Source: Bathymodiolus brooksi (taxonomy: Eukaryota > Mollusca > Bivalvia > Mytilida > Modiolidae). Taken from it: a DNA stretch of 64,000 bases. Below are positions 61,601 to 64,000 of the stretch, piece by piece (position 1 is the stretch's first letter; every line of letters begins with the position of its first letter). Both the position numbers and the translations under genes were made by a program. The stretch is from the NCBI GenBank assembly GCA_963680875.1, contig OY804575.1, positions 26,827,034-26,891,033 on the forward strand, read 5' to 3'. The notes under the pieces are model-generated. The model was not told the DNA's origin. It saw only the letters and a list, made by a program, of their open reading frames with translations, and did no database searches.

Positions 61601-64000
61601 GTTACAGTCAAACCTGCTTTAGTGACCACCTCTATTAAGTTACAGTCAAACCTGCTTTAGTGACCACCTCTATTAAGTTACAGTCAAACCTGCTTTATTG
61701 ACCACCTCTATTAAGTTACAGTCAAACCTGCTTTACTGACCACCTCTATTAAGTTACAGTCAAACCTGCTTTAGTGACCACCTCTATTAAGTTACAGTCA
61801 AACCTGCTTTAGTGACCACCTCTATTAAGTTACAGTCAAACCTGCTTTAGTGACCACCTCTATTAAGTTACAGTCAAACCTGCTTTAGTGACCACCTCTA
61901 TTAAGTTACAGTCAAACCTGCTTTAGTGACCACCTCTATTAAGTTACAGTCAAACCTACTTTAGTGACCACCTCTATTAAGTTACAGTCAAACCTGCTTT
62001 AGTGACCACCTCTATTAAGTTACAGTCAAACCTACTTTAGTGACCACCTCTATTAAGTTACAGTCAAACCTGCTTTAGTGACCACCTCTATTAAGTTACA
62101 GTCAAACCTACTTTAGTGACCACCTCTATTAAGTTACAGTCAAACCTGCTTTAGTGACCACCTCTATTAAGTTACAGTCAAACCTGCTTTAGTGACCACC
62201 TCTATTAAGTTACAGTCAAACCTGCTTTAGTGACCACCTCTATTAAGTTACAGTCAAACCTGCTTTAGTGACCACCTCTATTAAGTTACAGTCAAACCTA
62301 CTTTAGTGACCACCTCTATTAAGTTACAGTCAAACCTGCTTTAGTGACCACCTCTATTAAGTTACAGTCAAACCTACTTTAGTGACCACCTCTATTAAGT
62401 TACAGTCAAACCTGCTTTAGTGACCACCTCTATTAAGTTACAGTCAAACCTACTTTAGTGACCACCTCTATTAAGTTACAGTCAAACCTGCTTTAGTGAC
62501 CACCTCTATTAAGTTACAGTCAAACCTACTTTAGTGACCACCTCTATTAAGTTACAGTCAAACCTGCTTTAGTGATCACCTCTATTAAGTTACAGTCAAA
62601 CCTGCTTTAGTGACCACCTCTATTAAGTTACAGTCAAACCTGCTTTAGTGACCACCTCTATTAAGTTAGTCAAACCTGCTTTAGTGACCACCTCTATTAA
62701 GTTACAGTCAAACCTACTTTAGTGACCACCTCTATTAAGTTACAGTCAAACCTGCTTTAGTGACCACCTCTATTAAGTTACAGTCAAACTTGCTTTAGTG
62801 ACCACCTCTATTAAGTTACAGTCAAACCTACTTTAGTGACCACCTCTATTAAGTTACAGTCAAACCTGCTTTAGTGACCACCTCTATTAAGTTACAGTCA
62901 AACCTGCTTTAGTGACCACCTCTATTAAGTTACAGTCAAACCTGCTTTAGTGACCACCTCTATTAAGTTACAGTCAAACCTACTTTAGTGACCACCTCTA
63001 TTAAGTTACAGTCAAACCTGCTTTAGTGACCACCTCTATTAAGTTACAGTCAAACCTGCTTTAGTGACCACCTCTATTAAGTTACAGTCAAACCTGCTTT
63101 AGTGACCACCTCTATTAAGTTACAGTCAAACCTGCTTTATTGACCACCTCTATTAAGTTACAGTCAAACCTGCTTTACTGACCACCTCTATTAAGTTACA
63201 GTCAAACCTGCTTTAGTGACCACCTCTATTAAGTTACAGTCAAACCTGCTTTAGTGACCACCTCTATTAAGTTACAGTCAAACCTGCTTTAGTGACCACC
63301 TCTATTAAGTTACAGTCAAACCTGCTTTAGTGACCACCTCTATTAAGTTACAGTCAAACCTGCTTTAGTGACCACCTCTATTAAGTTACAGTCAAACCTA
63401 CTTTAGTGACCACCTCTATTAAGTTACAGTCAAACCTGCTTTAGTGACCACCTCTATTAAGTTACAGTCAAACCTACTTTAGTGACCACCTCTATTAAGT
63501 TACAGTCAAACCTGCTTTAGTGACCACCTCTATTAAGTTACAGTCAAACCTACTTTAGTGACCACCTCTATTAAGTTACAGTCAAACCTGCTTTAGTGAC
63601 CACCTCTATTAAGTTACAGTCAAACCTACTTTAGTGACCACCTCTATTAAGTTACAGTCAAACCTGCTTTAGTGATCACCTCTATTAAGTTACAGTCAAA
63701 CCTGCTTTAGTGACCACCTCTATTAAGTTACAGTCAAACCTGCTTTAGTGACCACCTCTATTAAGTTACAGTCAAACCTGCTTTAGTGATCACCTCTATT
63801 AAGTTAGTCAAACCTGCTTTAGTGATCACCTCTATTAAGTTACAGTCAAACCTACTTTAGTGACCACCTCTATTAAGTTACAGTCAAACCTGCTTTAGTG
63901 ACCACCTCTATTAAGTTACAGTCAAACCTGCTTTAGTGACCACCTCTATTAAGTTACAGTCAAACCTGCTTTAGTGATCACCTCTATTAAGTTACAGTCA

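Larger units (their letters stand above)
36931..64000 (+). repeat. 38-bp satellite array, about 710 copies, open at the right edge
   Basis: Each unit contains TTACAGTCAAACC and, 11 bases later, GTGACCACCTCTATTAAG; the period is 38. The first two units (36931-36970, 36971-37010) are 40 bp with TTACAGAGTACAG in place of TTAAGTTACAG and look like edge or founder forms. Units differ mainly at two dimorphic sites, CCT(A/G)CTTT and GTGA(C/T)CACC, with rarer forms: a 2-bp deletion (AAGTTAGTC, 36-bp units), CTACTAAG, CAGTAAAACC, CTTGAGTG, TCTATAAAG and CACCTTTATT. The period is not a multiple of three and all frames are closed. Nothing else interrupts the array. Lying just upstream of an internal exon on the minus strand, it should be intronic. 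Confidence 0.97.

Noticed and set aside
36931..64000. CRISPR array
   Set aside because: The 38-bp repeats are directly adjacent with no unique spacers, and the genome is eukaryotic.
36931..64000. Centromeric satellite with CENP-B box
   Set aside because: I see no TTCG....A..CGGG-type box in the unit, and its position beside exons of a gene argues against a centromere, though this cannot be excluded from one window.

Overview
The window looks like a piece of an animal nuclear genome, most likely a bivalve or another mollusc. The evidence is AT-rich non-coding DNA, a spliced minus-strand gene with GT/AG junctions, tRNA-derived SINEs with intact target-site duplications, and transposon remnants with a (CCGT)n/(ACGG)n tract plus tandem core repeats, a layout I know from the 'pearl'/cvA elements of bivalves. 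No species is assigned. There are no operons, CRISPR arrays, phage genes or other prokaryotic features.

Layout. (1) 1-29664 is a head-to-tail macrosatellite. Twelve copies of a 1.5-2.1 kb Helitron/Helentron-like element (the first is cut by the window edge) alternate with eleven copies of a 669-682 bp linker. Most element lengths fall on 1496, 1818 and 2140 bp, a 322-bp ladder set by the number of dimeric core repeats. Every linker carries the same 54-bp SINE fragment with its own target-site duplication. (2) 29665-29945 is a diverged relative of the linker that lacks the SINE, so it acts as an empty-site control. (3) 29946-34000 is AT-rich intergenic DNA holding two SINEs, a short AT-rich tandem repeat, a possible decayed coding scrap and a second, unrelated pearl-like element. 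(4) 34010-36831 (minus strand) holds the last two exons of a single-pass membrane protein with a long proline-rich cytoplasmic tail, a PPxY motif and a C-terminal PDZ-ligand-like end. Its last intron carries two more SINEs. (5) 36931-64000 is an uninterrupted array of a 38-bp satellite, about 710 copies, running off the right edge. It begins about 100 bp upstream of the membrane-protein exon and so appears to lie in an intron of that gene. It is organised in nested higher-order blocks of about 1.1, 1.3, 1.4, 2.5, 3.1 and 7 kb.

The membrane-protein gene is the only gene I can support. The many small repeated open frames in 1-29664 are translations of non-coding repeats. I see no new enzymatic or defence system. 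What deserves attention is the repeat biology: a transposon plus its flank turned into a macrosatellite, SINEs with different heads sharing one 3' domain, and a very large intronic satellite whose unit may derive from a DNA-transposon terminus.
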